The notes under the pieces are model-generated. The model did not search any database. It had not been told where the DNA came from and was given only the letters and a program-made list of their open reading frames with translations. A stretch of DNA of 64,000 nucleotides, from contig NZ_JBNHEP010000152.1 in the NCBI RefSeq assembly GCF_050015995.1, positions 43,416 through 107,415 of the forward strand. Reading direction: 5' to 3'. Shown here one piece after another: positions 33,839 to 44,315 of this stretch (position 1 is the first letter of the stretch; each line of letters starts with the position of its first letter). The stretch comes from Trichodesmium sp050015995. Lineage in GTDB: Bacteria > Cyanobacteriota > Cyanobacteriia > Cyanobacteriales > Microcoleaceae. Both the position numbers and the translations under genes were made by a program.

Positions 33839-34010
33839 TCAATATTTTGATTTCAATAGTTTCTGTTTGTGTTATCTGTGATTTTTTTTTGATAGCTTGT
33901 CAATATTTTTGATTGCTAATTTCTCAAAAATAATAGGGTAAAAATTTATAATAATTCAAAGTAAATAATTTCTCAAAAATGCCCATAAATAAAATCCTTG
34001 AATCATTGTT

Positions 34011-34163
34011 TATATCATGTTTAGTAGAACAGTTATAATTAAGCTCGTAGTTTTGCTCTAGCCCTAATATAAATATTGGATGGTCTGTATAAAACTATAA
34101 ACAAAAACTTTATTATAACTAATTATACCCAAATTTAGCTCCCCGGAGGAGGCAAATGATATT
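34011..34163. repeat. Diverged MITE of the catgtccgg family
   Basis: Starts tatatcatgtttagtagaac and ends cccaaatttag...gcaaatgatatta; the middle keeps gttataattaagctcgtagtt and actttattataactaattat. Ends are worn and a small insertion (about 34140-34155) is present. The surrounding intergenic region 33839-34273 has no gene. Confidence 0.55.
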
Positions 34164-34273
34164 AAATTTTGTCTTGCCACAATCATAAAAAAAATCTATA
34201 TTATTTTGCTAATTTATTTAGCAATGGGCTATAAATAGACAAAGATTATCCAAGTAGATAAAATTAAAATATA

Positions 34274-34978
34274 TTGATGAATAAAAGACGAGTTTATCTT
34301 AGAATAGGAATATTATTACTGTTAGGAAGTATTTTCTATTTGGTAGGAAAATATTTGATTTTGACAGGTTATTATAGATTGACTTTTAACAACAAAGTAA
34401 TTTTTCGTCTAGACAAGCCTGGTGGTGATAATTTTAGATTTTCTTGGGGAGATTATCCTATTTGTAAATTTGAAACGGCTCAAGCATTAGGAGAAAAAGA
34501 GTTAAAATACCGAGAACGTTTAGAAGCAGAAAGTAGTCAAGCATTAAAACAGTTTGAGGCGCAAAAACAGGATGGGCTTTTTTCTGCGATGAAGGTTGCT
34601 TATGAATTAAAACAAATTAATAACCAACCTAATATTAAATATTTAACCAGTACCCCTATTCTGACCTTACAAAAAATTATTAACGAACTTCAATCAGGCA
34701 AACCAATAGAAATTTTTCCACAGAAAAAAACTGCTGTTAAAGATATTTGGGTTGATTCTCAAGGTAATTATATAGCTATGAAAGGAGTTGTTCCTGGTAT
34801 TAGGGATTTACGACTAACTCCTGATGGTAAATATATAGCTATGTTGGGAGAAGATAAGACTTTTAAACTGTGGAATGTTCTAGATGAAAAACTGGTAAAA
34901 TTTGAAAAACATCCAGAAGAAGTATTGGGTATAGAGTTAACTCCTGATGGTCAAAAAATTATTCTAAATCGAATATAA
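34274..34978 (+). CDS. Membrane-anchored WD40-like protein, N-terminal part (stop-interrupted)
   Basis: 234 residues. One membrane segment (IGILLLLGSIFYLVGKYLI) is followed by a charged helix (residues 70-115) and the first beta-propeller repeats: IRDLRLTPDGKYIAMLGEDK with TFKLWNV, then GIELTPDGQKIILNRI. The frame stops at TAA 34976-34978 in the middle of a repeat. The following 23 codons and the ORF at 35048-36160 are in the same frame and complete the repeat (KIEVWNFQGN), so this was one gene. Confidence 0.75.
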   Translation: MMNKRRVYLRIGILLLLGSIFYLVGKYLILTGYYRLTFNNKVIFRLDKPGGDNFRFSWGDYPICKFETAQALGEKELKYRERLEAESSQALKQFEAQKQDGLFSAMKVAYELKQINNQPNIKYLTSTPILTLQKIINELQSGKPIEIFPQKKTAVKDIWVDSQGNYIAMKGVVPGIRDLRLTPDGKYIAMLGEDKTFKLWNVLDEKLVKFEKHPEEVLGIELTPDGQKIILNRI

Positions 34979-35047
34979 CAAATTAAGAATCGATCAATTA
35001 TAAGGAAAATTGAAGTATGGAATTTTCAAGGTAATAAGTTAGTAGAA

Positions 35048-36160
35048 ATGAGAGGAAATTGGAATTTTGATTGGGGAGTACAACATGAATATCCTACTGA
35101 TATGCATATTATGGAAGAGACTATTCAACATTATAACTGGCAAGATATTATTAGTCCTAATGGAAAATATACTGCGATAAATCAAAGAACAAAAAACTAC
35201 CTTCCTCCACCTAACAATTATTATCGTGCATACAGAATCCCTATTTTGAATTTAGAAACTGGTGAAGAAATAGCAGTTTTAAAGGATTTGAAAAAAGACT
35301 ATACAAATTGGCTGAAATTTAGTCCAAAGGGTGACAGGATAATGACTCTTGAGCCAAAATTAGAAAAAAATTGGAGAGGCAAAAAAGAACGTCAGAGAGT
35401 TGTTCGTATATGGGACTTAAAAGGAAATCAACTTGCTAATTTTAAAATCCCTAACGTTAGTTATAGTATACCTAATATACACTTTAGCCCTGATGGTGAA
35501 CAGTTACTTATTATTGTTGGTGGAGAAAGCATCCAATTTTGGGATACTCAAGGAAATCAGATAATGACTCTCAGGAAACCATTTATTCCTGAAAGTTGTG
35601 GTTGGGGTGATACTGGTTACCATGAGATTCGCCGAAGAATTTTCCCGACAATTTATGGTAGTCCCTCAACACCACCAAATAGAGAAAATTACTCATACTC
35701 AAGCACTTCCTCAGTAGTATCTTATTATAGTCCGACAGTATCCAGTCCAAGAGGAGAATACTTTGTTACACCTTTTAACAGCAAAGCATCTATTATTTGG
35801 GACTTAGAAGGTAATATACTAGCAAAGCTAGAAGGACGAGAAAATTGGCATAAAGACATTAGAATTAGTCCAGATGGCGATCGCATTGCCATGATAGAAG
35901 AAAACGACCGAATTAAAATTTGGGACCGATGGGGAAATTTAATTGCGGAATATGAAGGCTATACTATGGGATTAAATCAAGACTGGAGTCAAATAGTCGT
36001 AGCTTCCAGACAAGACAACAGTCTAAGACTATGGCAAATTAATGATTTAGATGAGTTACTGAAAAAGGGTTGTCAGATATTGCAAGTTGAAAGCAACTCT
36101 GAGTATATAAAAGCAGGTAGAAAACAATTGAATAAAATTTGTAGCAGTGTTGGTATTTGA
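35048..36160 (+). CDS. WD40-like protein, C-terminal part (same frame as 34274-34978)
   Basis: 370 residues from the first ATG; the homologous frame begins right after TAA 34978. WD40-type repeats are visible as 'SPDG/SPKGDRI ... VRIWDLKGNQLANF': WLKFSPKGDRIMTLEPKLE, HFSPDGEQLLIIVGGESIQF, RISPDGDRIAMIEENDRIKI, and a closing LRLWQINDLDELLKKGCQIL. That ending is typical of cyanobacterial WD40 proteins. Alone it would lack the membrane anchor. Probably a broken gene. Confidence 0.75.
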   Translation: MRGNWNFDWGVQHEYPTDMHIMEETIQHYNWQDIISPNGKYTAINQRTKNYLPPPNNYYRAYRIPILNLETGEEIAVLKDLKKDYTNWLKFSPKGDRIMTLEPKLEKNWRGKKERQRVVRIWDLKGNQLANFKIPNVSYSIPNIHFSPDGEQLLIIVGGESIQFWDTQGNQIMTLRKPFIPESCGWGDTGYHEIRRRIFPTIYGSPSTPPNRENYSYSSTSSVVSYYSPTVSSPRGEYFVTPFNSKASIIWDLEGNILAKLEGRENWHKDIRISPDGDRIAMIEENDRIKIWDRWGNLIAEYEGYTMGLNQDWSQIVVASRQDNSLRLWQINDLDELLKKGCQILQVESNSEYIKAGRKQLNKICSSVGI

Positions 36161-36295
36161 GAGTAAACTAGATTAAATTAATCATTTTCTTATAAAACTC
36201 CTATTTGATATCAATATTGAAAATTAAGGGAAAATGATATAGCAATTTAATACTAATCTCTACTCCCTATTCCCTATTCCCTATTCCCTAATTAG

Positions 36296-38680
36296 ATGAA
36301 ATCATCCATACCAACAGAAACAGACTTAGTGCTAATAGGAGGCGGTCATAGTCATGCCATCGCCATCCGTAAATTTGCCATGAACCCTATACCAGGAGTC
36401 AGACTAACTCTTATCACAGATGTATATCACACCCCCTACTCTGGAATGTTGCCTGGATATGTGGCAGGTTTATACAACTTCGACCAATGTCATATCGATC
36501 TGCGTCCCCTCGCTAAATTTGCTGGCGCTAGAATATTTGTAGACCGCGCTATAGGTCTAGACCTGGAGAAAAATCAGGTACTCTGTGCTAACCGTCCCCC
36601 TGTAAATTTCGATTTACTTTCCATTGATATTGGTAGCACTCCCGCGAGTTTAACTGTACCAGGGGCAACAGAATATGCTATTGCCGTCAAACCAATATCA
36701 AAATTTATCAACTATTGGCATCAGATAACTACAATGGTTTCTGAGTCTCCCACACAGAAAATGCGGCTCGGAATAGTGGGTGGTGGTGCTGGGGGAGTAG
36801 AGTTAGCTTTCGCGGTGGAAAGTCATCTCCATCAGATTTATCGCAATGCTAAACAACCTACTGATAACTTGGAATTACATTTATTTCAGCGGGGGACGAG
36901 ATTATTACCCGATCGTCATCGTTGGGTAGGAAAGGAAGTTGAGAAAATTTTGAAAAGTCGTGGTGTGGTATTGCATTTAGAGGAAAATGTTAGGGAGGTG
37001 GCAGCTCACAGTGATTTTGCCACGGATGTGCTAGACACTGATTTTGCCACGGATACACGGATGAATTATGGGAAAGTTCCAACAACAAGTGACAGTGATT
37101 TTAATACCCATGCGGGGATGAATGAAACCTCTCATTCTTCATACTCTACTCTCAAAATTATTCGTTGTGATTCGGGGTTGGAAATAGAATGCGATATTCT
37201 GTTTTGGGTGACTCAAGCATCAGCAACTCCTTGGTTACAACAAGCAGGTTTGGCAACAGATGCCAGAGGTTTTATTTTGGTCAATGAGAAATTACAGTCA
37301 ATTTCTCATCCTCAAGTTTTTGCAGCAGGAGATGTGGCAACAATGGTGAATCATTCTCGCCCCAAAGCTGGTGTGTTTGCGGTGCGCCAGGGAAAACCTC
37401 TGTTTGAAAATCTCCAACGCGCTCTCCTAGGAAAACCGCTCAAGTCATTTATACCTCAGAAAAAATTCCTGATTTTGATTGGCACTGGTGACGAACGGGC
37501 GATCGCTTCCCGTGGCAGAATAGGTTTTGGACCTCATCAGTTACTCTGGCGTTGGAAAGACCGCATTGATCAGAAATTTATGGATAAGTTCTCTAATCTG
37601 ACAATGGAAGGCAAAAAGCAGAATATAGAAGGCAAAAGACAAGATTCCCCAATGCATTGTGCTGGTTGTGGAGCAAAAGTAGGTAGTAGGGTTTTGGAGA
37701 ATGTGCTGCACAAAATTCCCCAGAAAATACAGAGGGATGATATTTTGATTGGTATAGATACACCTGATGATGCTGCGGTGGTTAGAGTACCAACAGATAG
37801 GGTGATGGTGCAAACGATAGATTATTTTCGGGGGTTGGTGGACGATCCCTATTTGTTGGGAAAAATTACAGCTAATCATTGTTTGAGCGATTTGTTTGCT
37901 ATGGGGGCGATGCCTCAAAGTGGGTTAGCGATCGCTACTATTCCCTATGCTGCTCCGACTAAACAGGAGCATAGTTTATATCAATTGTTATTGGGAGCAA
38001 CAGAAGTTTTGAATGAAGCGGGTGCTGTTTTAATAGGGGGTCATACAACAGAGGGAGAGGAGCTTGCTTTTGGTCTCACCTGTAATGGTTTAGCATCACC
38101 AGAAAAACTATTGCACAATAGAGGGATGCAACCGGGAGATGTGCTGATATTAACGAAACCTTTGGGAACAGGAACATTATTTGCTGCGGATATGCGTCTC
38201 AAAGCAAGGGGACGTTGGATTGAAAGTGCTATTAAATCGATGTTGGTTTCTAATCAGAATGCTGCTGAGTTGTTATTAGAGTATGGTGCGACTGCTTGTA
38301 CTGACGTGACTGGATTTGGATTAGTCGGACATTTGTTGGAAATGCTGAAAGGGCAAAGAGTGGGTGTGGAATTAGATATGGAAGCTATTCCTGTCTTACC
38401 AGGAGTAGCTGAAACTTTGGCACAAGGTATTTTTAGTTCTCTGTATCCAGAAAATCTGCAACTATCTGCATCAATTCAAAATCGGGAACAGGCGAGTTTG
38501 CATCCTCTTTATCCGTTGTTGTTTGACCCGCAAACTTCTGGTGGGTTGCTTGCTACGGTATCTGCTGAGTCAGCGAGTGCTTGTTTGAATGCGCTGCAAC
38601 AGAAGTATCCTGAAAGCATAATTATTGGGCGAGTGTTATTGTTAAAGACTGGAATGCTGCCGATTAAAATTAATTTTTGA
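36296..38680 (+). CDS. selD: Fused pyridine nucleotide-disulfide oxidoreductase / selenide, water dikinase (SelD)
   Basis: 794 residues. Residues 1-390 form a FAD/NAD(P) oxidoreductase: LVLIGGGHSHAIAIRKF, GIVGGGAGGVELAFAV and the flavin-binding FAAGDVATM. From about 450 the SelD domain begins with HCAGCGAKVG (catalytic-type Cys and Lys), then DDAAVV, TANHCLSDLFAMGA, GGHTTEGEELAFGLT and DVTGFGLVGHLLEM. SelD makes selenophosphate from selenide and ATP. The fusion is common in cyanobacteria. An extra segment of about 45 residues near 238-285 contains repeat-derived sequence (see 37008-37130). A run of ctattccc heptamers precedes the ATG. Confidence 0.93.
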   Translation: MKSSIPTETDLVLIGGGHSHAIAIRKFAMNPIPGVRLTLITDVYHTPYSGMLPGYVAGLYNFDQCHIDLRPLAKFAGARIFVDRAIGLDLEKNQVLCANRPPVNFDLLSIDIGSTPASLTVPGATEYAIAVKPISKFINYWHQITTMVSESPTQKMRLGIVGGGAGGVELAFAVESHLHQIYRNAKQPTDNLELHLFQRGTRLLPDRHRWVGKEVEKILKSRGVVLHLEENVREVAAHSDFATDVLDTDFATDTRMNYGKVPTTSDSDFNTHAGMNETSHSSYSTLKIIRCDSGLEIECDILFWVTQASATPWLQQAGLATDARGFILVNEKLQSISHPQVFAAGDVATMVNHSRPKAGVFAVRQGKPLFENLQRALLGKPLKSFIPQKKFLILIGTGDERAIASRGRIGFGPHQLLWRWKDRIDQKFMDKFSNLTMEGKKQNIEGKRQDSPMHCAGCGAKVGSRVLENVLHKIPQKIQRDDILIGIDTPDDAAVVRVPTDRVMVQTIDYFRGLVDDPYLLGKITANHCLSDLFAMGAMPQSGLAIATIPYAAPTKQEHSLYQLLLGATEVLNEAGAVLIGGHTTEGEELAFGLTCNGLASPEKLLHNRGMQPGDVLILTKPLGTGTLFAADMRLKARGRWIESAIKSMLVSNQNAAELLLEYGATACTDVTGFGLVGHLLEMLKGQRVGVELDMEAIPVLPGVAETLAQGIFSSLYPENLQLSASIQNREQASLHPLYPLLFDPQTSGGLLATVSAESASACLNALQQKYPESIIIGRVLLLKTGMLPIKINF
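37008..37130 (+). repeat. Repeat-derived in-frame insertion in the oxidoreductase domain
   Basis: gattttgccacggat occurs twice (37013-37027 and 37040-37054), 27 bp apart, followed by acacggatgaa and a second gatttta...gcggggatgaatg. Encoded residues HSDFATDVLDTDFATDTRMN do not look like oxidoreductase sequence. The length keeps the frame. Confidence 0.65.
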
Positions 38681-38698
38681 CCAATAAATAAGGTACTG

Positions 38699-38984
<286 letters not shown>

Positions 38985-41900
38985 TTACTGAGAAGACCAG
39001 ATTTGCTCCGAGGAATCACTTTCTACCATTGGTGGCCTCAAGTCATGTCTGAAGATACTTATATTATGGTTAATTAATGTGACTTGATATAACCATAAAC
39101 TCCCCAATACTGATTTCACTCCTGTCGCTACGGCAAAACCAGCAAAACCTAATTCTGCCTCTTTATTCCCCACTGCAGTTTGACAAGCAGATAATACTAA
39201 TAATTCCACTGCCGGATTATTCCAACCTAAATGTCTAACTTGATTTAATCGCAATTTTTCGTCCCATAATTGAATATAAGATTTACTCACATCTCCTTTT
39301 CTAAATTCAGCATGAGTAGCTAAATGAATAATCGGATAGGGATAATTTTGACGTTGACTAATTAGATTTTTTAGGGTGAATTCTTCATTGAAGAAACTAT
39401 TACCTTGCCATAATTCTTTAGAGATAGTTTCTAACTCTACAGGTACAGCAGGCAAAGGTGTATTTGCCCTGAATTCACTAGCTCCCATTCCTAATAATTT
39501 TGTATTTTTAAGAGGGCGATAACGACTATCCATTAAACTCACACTCGGAATTAAACTAATACTATATTTCTCAATCAAAAATTGTTCTCCATCATGTAAA
39601 GCTGCCAGAGGTAACAAACGAAAACCACTATCCATACTGAATAAAATAGTATCAATATTAGCTGCTGATAATTCGGCTGCAATTGGAGCAATTAACCACT
39701 TATATAATTGTTGAGATTCTGCTAAATAACTTGTTGATTGACGATTTCTGGGGTCGATAATTTCTGAGATTAATTTAATAGCAGCTAGTTTCAATTTTTG
39801 ACGATTAACGGAGGGAATGGTTTTGAGAATTGGCTGACCATCTTTGGTAAATAATATGATTTGGATTTGGTCGGCATAAGCATTAATGTAAACAACGGCT
39901 GATTCTTTTCCTGTTTGAGAAGCCATGTCTGTCAAAATATCTCGGACGTTTTGTGTATTGACTAATTTTTCGTTAAAGTCTTCTCCAAAATAATCTGAAT
40001 ATTCTTTGATGCGGTTTTCTTCTAACATGGTTAATATTTGGTCTGAACCTGTGGCAACTGTGAGAGGATTGGTATTAACAGTATCAATTATGTTTAAGAT
40101 TTCTTGAGTGTCAGTGGTATTGTTGATAGATGATTCTGTTTTTTCTTTAGCAGTAACTGTATTAGTTGTTTGATTATTACTACTGGGGGTAATGGTTGAA
40201 ATTATCTCGGAAGTTGTGGTTTTTGATAAAGTGGTTGTTTCTATAAAATTTGTGGTAGTATTATTCGGAATATTAGTATTATTATTCTGGAGATTTTCTT
40301 GATTAATAACTTGGTTATTATCAGAAATTACTGAGGGAATATCTCTATTTTGATTGACTCCTTCGTTCTGAATATTGATAGATTCATTGCCTGGGTTTTG
40401 ATTGATAAATGGTGTATTAATATCTCCTCCTGCGGTTTGATTGAGATTAGTATCATTGCCTGCATTTTGATTAATTACTGGTGTATTAATATCTCCTCCT
40501 GCGGTTTGATTGAGATTAGTATCATTGCCTGCATTTTGATTAATTACTGGTGTATTAATATCTCCTCCTGCGGTTTGATTAAGATTAGTATCATTGCCAG
40601 CAGTTTGATTAATATTTCCTGTGTTGATGTCATCTCCAGCAGTTTGATTGAGGTTAGCATCATTGTCGGCAATTTGATTAATATTTCCGGTATTGATGTC
40701 ATCTCCTGCGGTTTGATTGAGATTAGTATCATTGTCGGCAATTTGATTAATATTTCCGGTATTGATGTCATCTCCTGCGGTTTGATTGAGGTTAGTATCA
40801 TTCCCTGCAGTTTGATTAACATCTCCTGTAGTCAGGTCGCCTTCTGCAATTTGAATATTGTTAGTATCATTCTCTGCAGTTTGATTAATATCTCCTGTGG
40901 TTTGGTCTTCTCCCGACTCAATATTAATATTTGCATCTCCCTCTCCTGCATTTTGATTAATATCTCCTGTGGTAATATCCTCTGTTGCTCTGAGTGTTAA
41001 ATTTCCAATTGTTCCATCAGAGCTAATTTCAAGATCATAAGTTGTGATGGAGCCATCTGTTGCTTCGACATTAATTTCACCTGCGCTTGTTGTGCCGATA
41101 GAGCTTAAGTCTCCTGTGCCTACTTCTTCTCCGTTGATGATAATACTGCCACTACTTCCTGCTGGTGCTTGGGTGGTAACGTTGCCTGTATTTACTTGTG
41201 CTGTGCGACTTTGAATGATTAAGTCTCCACTTTCTGTTGCTCCAAAGGATGACACATTTGCTAAATTTACACTTTCAGGAGCAGTCAGTGTGATATTTCC
41301 TCCTATTCCTTGCTCTGAAAATGACTCTATATCTCCTGTTGAGTTAATTTCTCCGATTTCACTTTCTACTGTAATTTCACCTCCGTGTTGCATTCCTTCT
41401 GAGCGAATGCCGTTAATAGTTATGTTTCCTGGGGATGTGAGGTTGACATCTCCTGCTATTCCTTCTGTAGAAAATGTGTTTAATGTTCCTTGGGCGTTGA
41501 TGCTGTTTTCACTACGACTGTCTATGGTGATATTGCCTCCTCGTTGTGTTCCTTGAGAGAGTATGTTTTCTATATTGACCGAACCTTCTGCAATGATATC
41601 AACATTTCCAGCAGTGCCTCTTTCTGAGAAGGTTTCTATTGCTTGGGTGGCGTTGATTTGTGCTTGAACACTTGTGATGCTGACGTCTCCGCCTGTTGTG
41701 GATTGGTTTTGGTTGAGGGCGCTTGCTTCTAGTTTGCCTGTGGTAATATTTTCTCTGGCGTTGAGGGTAATATTGCCAGAGCCATCGGGGGAACGGGAAT
41801 TTATTATTCCGGCGGTGGTGTCTATTGTGCTGTTGTTGCTGCGGAGGGTGATGTTTCCGGCGACTCCTTGGGTGGCTTCTCCTTGGGGTACGGGAATGAG

Positions 41901-44288
41901 GGTAAAGTTGTTGTTGACTGGTATTTCTTCTCTGACAAACCCTGATGCTAAGTCTATTTGACCTGTTTCTATTGCGAATAACGCAATAATGTCTATTGTT
42001 CCTGTGTCACCGTTGTCTGCACCGGAATATATTCTGGCAGTTTGAGTGTTAATATTATTGCCTGCTTCGAGAATAATATCTCCCCCTCTCCCTACTCCCG
42101 CGCTCCCATTCTCTCCTTCTGTTTCTGGAGGTTCGGATGCTGATATTATGTTGCTCTTTTCTGTAATATTGATATTGTTACCTGCGTTGAGAGTTATTTG
42201 ACCTCCATCTCCGTCAGCAAATGAGTAGATGTTGCTAGTAGTGATGTTTCCTTGAGGTGCGTTTATGGTAACATCGCCTCCATCACCTCCTCCTGAATAG
42301 TTGGCTAGGAATTCGCCGTTACTGGTGTCAATATTTCCGGTTTCTGATGTAATGGTTATTTGACCGCCTTGTTGTTGTCCGTGGGAACTTATGGTGTTGG
42401 TAGTAATATCTGTTTTTGCTTGAAGGGTGACATTTCCAGCGTTACCTTTTTCTGAAAATGATTGAATGGGTTGAGTGGCGTTAATTTCTCCTTGTTCGCT
42501 AGCAATGCTGATGTTGCCTCCATCGGCAGTTTGTTGTGTGTTGTTGGCTTCTGAGGTGATGATGCCTGTGGTTATGTTGTTTTGGGCAGTAATTTCTATT
42601 GCACCTGCATTGCCAGCGTCGGTGCTTTTAGCGGAGATGCGACTATTGGGGGCTATCATTTCGCCGGTATTGATAGCGATCGTACCTCCTTTTCCTGTGC
42701 CTGTGGTTTCTGTTAAGATTTGACCTTCTAAGTTGAATGTTTGACTGGGAGTAATGTTGATGCTGCCTCCATCTCCACTGTCGGATGTGGCTGCTGATAT
42801 TGTTGTGTTTTCGGCGATGGTGAGGTTTTCTGTTTCTATATTAATGATGCCTGCGTCTCCACTGCCTTCTGTTTCAACTGTTATTCTGCCTTCCCCGGAA
42901 ATATTTATGTTTTCTGGGGCAAATATGTTGATGTTACCTCCGTCTCCTATGGAGGTTGTGCGGGCTGAGATAAAACCTTCATTAGTAAATGTAATATTGA
43001 GGTTGGGGTTGTTTTTATAGGGGTTGAGAGTGAGGATGCCTGCGTCTGCTGTGGCTTCGGTTTCGGCAAATATTCCGAGTCGGCCTGATATTTCGAGATC
43101 GTTGGTGTCTATTGTGATGTTACCTCCTCCTTCTTTGCTGGTTGCCCCTAGTGTGACTGTAGCACTTATTTGAGCGTCTTGGCCAATGTTGACTTGGGGG
43201 GCAGCGATCTCTATGTTTCCTGCTTGCCCTGCATTGTAGGTTTCTACTGATAGTTGGGTGTATGCTTCTAGGTTAAGTATTTCTGTGGCTTTAATAGTGA
43301 TGTTACCTCCGTCTCCTTCTGTTTCGGTGAAGGCTAGTATTTGGGAGTTCGGTTGGATATTGATTTTGTCTGCTTCTAAATTGATAGTGCCAGCATTGCC
43401 TGGACCTTCTGTGAAGGCTATTAGGTCTACTCCTTGACTAAGTGTGAGATTTTGGGTAATGATTTCAATAATGCCGGCGTTGCCCGATCCACTTGTGGTA
43501 ACTTGGATTTTTCCTTGGCCTTCAATGTTTACAGTTTCTGGGGCACTGATGAATATGTTGCCTCCGTTACCTGTGGAAGAGGTTGAGGCAGATATGAAGT
43601 CATTTTCAGTGAAGTTGATGTTAAGGTTGGGGTCATTTTTGTAGGAGGTAAATTGGAGTGTGCCTGCGGGTGAGTCTCCTGCTGTTTCAGCGAATATTCC
43701 AAGTCTCCCTGAGATAAATACGTCGTTGGCGTTGATGGAGATATTGCCTCCTGCCTCTGTATTAGTTGCTCCTGCTTTTGCTGTAGCACTAATTTCTGCT
43801 CCTTCTCCTATGGTGAGTCTTTCAGAGTTAATGGTGATGTCTCCTGCTTTTCCAGCACTTTTGGTTTCTGTGGTGAGACTTGTTCCTGCTTCTAGTCTGA
43901 AACTGTTGGTGTTAATGTTGATAGCTCCGGCGTTTCCTGCTCCTTTAGTGGAGGCGTTGATGTTTATTCCGTCAGTTATTGTCAGCTTTTGGGTTTCAAT
44001 ATTGATTTGACCTGCATTGCCTGTGGCAGTTCGTGTGCTTTCAACTGAGATTTTCAGGTCTCTAAGAATGTCTATGCTTTCTCCAGCTTTGAATGTAATG
44101 TTACCTCCCCTCCCTGCGCCTGAATTTTCTGCAGAAATTTTGCCATCTCCTGAGATTTTGATCTTTTCTGGGGCAGTGATGTTAATATTCCCTGCACTTC
44201 CTGTTGCTCTAGATAGAGTGCGAGCGGATATCCTGCTGTCATTGCTGAAGTTGATTTCTATGTCTGAGTTTTCCTCATAAGGCTTCAA
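38985..44288 (-). CDS. Hemagglutinin-like beta-helix protein, C-terminal part with CHAT protease
   Basis: 1,767 residues in the same frame as the 44316-48365 ORF, from which one TAG separates it. The first ~1,050 residues are beta-helix repeats (GNAGAININTNSFRLEAGTS type). Next comes an Asn/Gln-rich zone with 23-residue repeats (40400-40830), then a Thr/Asn linker, then a CHAT domain (last ~350 residues): VVYINAYADQIQIILF, FRLLPLAALHDGEQFLIEKY, catalytic His in IIHLATHAEF (39312-39314) and Cys in LVLSACQTAVG (39183-39185). After GVKSVLGSLW the normal CHAT ending is lost and replaced by unrelated residues, so the protease domain is slightly truncated. Confidence 0.85.
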   Translation of the reverse strand: MKPYEENSDIEINFSNDSRISARTLSRATGSAGNINITAPEKIKISGDGKISAENSGAGRGGNITFKAGESIDILRDLKISVESTRTATGNAGQINIETQKLTITDGININASTKGAGNAGAININTNSFRLEAGTSLTTETKSAGKAGDITINSERLTIGEGAEISATAKAGATNTEAGGNISINANDVFISGRLGIFAETAGDSPAGTLQFTSYKNDPNLNINFTENDFISASTSSTGNGGNIFISAPETVNIEGQGKIQVTTSGSGNAGIIEIITQNLTLSQGVDLIAFTEGPGNAGTINLEADKINIQPNSQILAFTETEGDGGNITIKATEILNLEAYTQLSVETYNAGQAGNIEIAAPQVNIGQDAQISATVTLGATSKEGGGNITIDTNDLEISGRLGIFAETEATADAGILTLNPYKNNPNLNITFTNEGFISARTTSIGDGGNINIFAPENINISGEGRITVETEGSGDAGIINIETENLTIAENTTISAATSDSGDGGSINITPSQTFNLEGQILTETTGTGKGGTIAINTGEMIAPNSRISAKSTDAGNAGAIEITAQNNITTGIITSEANNTQQTADGGNISIASEQGEINATQPIQSFSEKGNAGNVTLQAKTDITTNTISSHGQQQGGQITITSETGNIDTSNGEFLANYSGGGDGGDVTINAPQGNITTSNIYSFADGDGGQITLNAGNNINITEKSNIISASEPPETEGENGSAGVGRGGDIILEAGNNINTQTARIYSGADNGDTGTIDIIALFAIETGQIDLASGFVREEIPVNNNFTLIPVPQGEATQGVAGNITLRSNNSTIDTTAGIINSRSPDGSGNITLNARENITTGKLEASALNQNQSTTGGDVSITSVQAQINATQAIETFSERGTAGNVDIIAEGSVNIENILSQGTQRGGNITIDSRSENSINAQGTLNTFSTEGIAGDVNLTSPGNITINGIRSEGMQHGGEITVESEIGEINSTGDIESFSEQGIGGNITLTAPESVNLANVSSFGATESGDLIIQSRTAQVNTGNVTTQAPAGSSGSIIINGEEVGTGDLSSIGTTSAGEINVEATDGSITTYDLEISSDGTIGNLTLRATEDITTGDINQNAGEGDANINIESGEDQTTGDINQTAENDTNNIQIAEGDLTTGDVNQTAGNDTNLNQTAGDDINTGNINQIADNDTNLNQTAGDDINTGNINQIADNDANLNQTAGDDINTGNINQTAGNDTNLNQTAGGDINTPVINQNAGNDTNLNQTAGGDINTPVINQNAGNDTNLNQTAGGDINTPFINQNPGNESINIQNEGVNQNRDIPSVISDNNQVINQENLQNNNTNIPNNTTTNFIETTTLSKTTTSEIISTITPSSNNQTTNTVTAKEKTESSINNTTDTQEILNIIDTVNTNPLTVATGSDQILTMLEENRIKEYSDYFGEDFNEKLVNTQNVRDILTDMASQTGKESAVVYINAYADQIQIILFTKDGQPILKTIPSVNRQKLKLAAIKLISEIIDPRNRQSTSYLAESQQLYKWLIAPIAAELSAANIDTILFSMDSGFRLLPLAALHDGEQFLIEKYSISLIPSVSLMDSRYRPLKNTKLLGMGASEFRANTPLPAVPVELETISKELWQGNSFFNEEFTLKNLISQRQNYPYPIIHLATHAEFRKGDVSKSYIQLWDEKLRLNQVRHLGWNNPAVELLVLSACQTAVGNKEAELGFAGFAVATGVKSVLGSLWLYQVTLINHNISIFRHDLRPPMVESDSSEQIWSSQ
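40400..40830 (-). repeat. 69-bp (23-codon) coding tandem repeats
   Basis: About six units in two variants, N-T-G-N-I-N-Q-x-A-x-N-D-x-N-L-N-Q-T-A-G-D-D-I and the same with T-P-V/F-I-N-Q. The DNA copies are nearly identical, which shows recent expansion. The zone lies between the beta-helix and the CHAT domain. Confidence 0.88.
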
Positions 44289-44315
44289 ATTAATAGTCCC
44301 TCCAGGAGTTTCGAT

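Noticed and set aside
40400..40830. CRISPR array
   Set aside because: The regular 69-bp repeats have no unique spacers and encode in-frame peptide repeats. No cas genes or other direct-repeat arrays were seen in the window.
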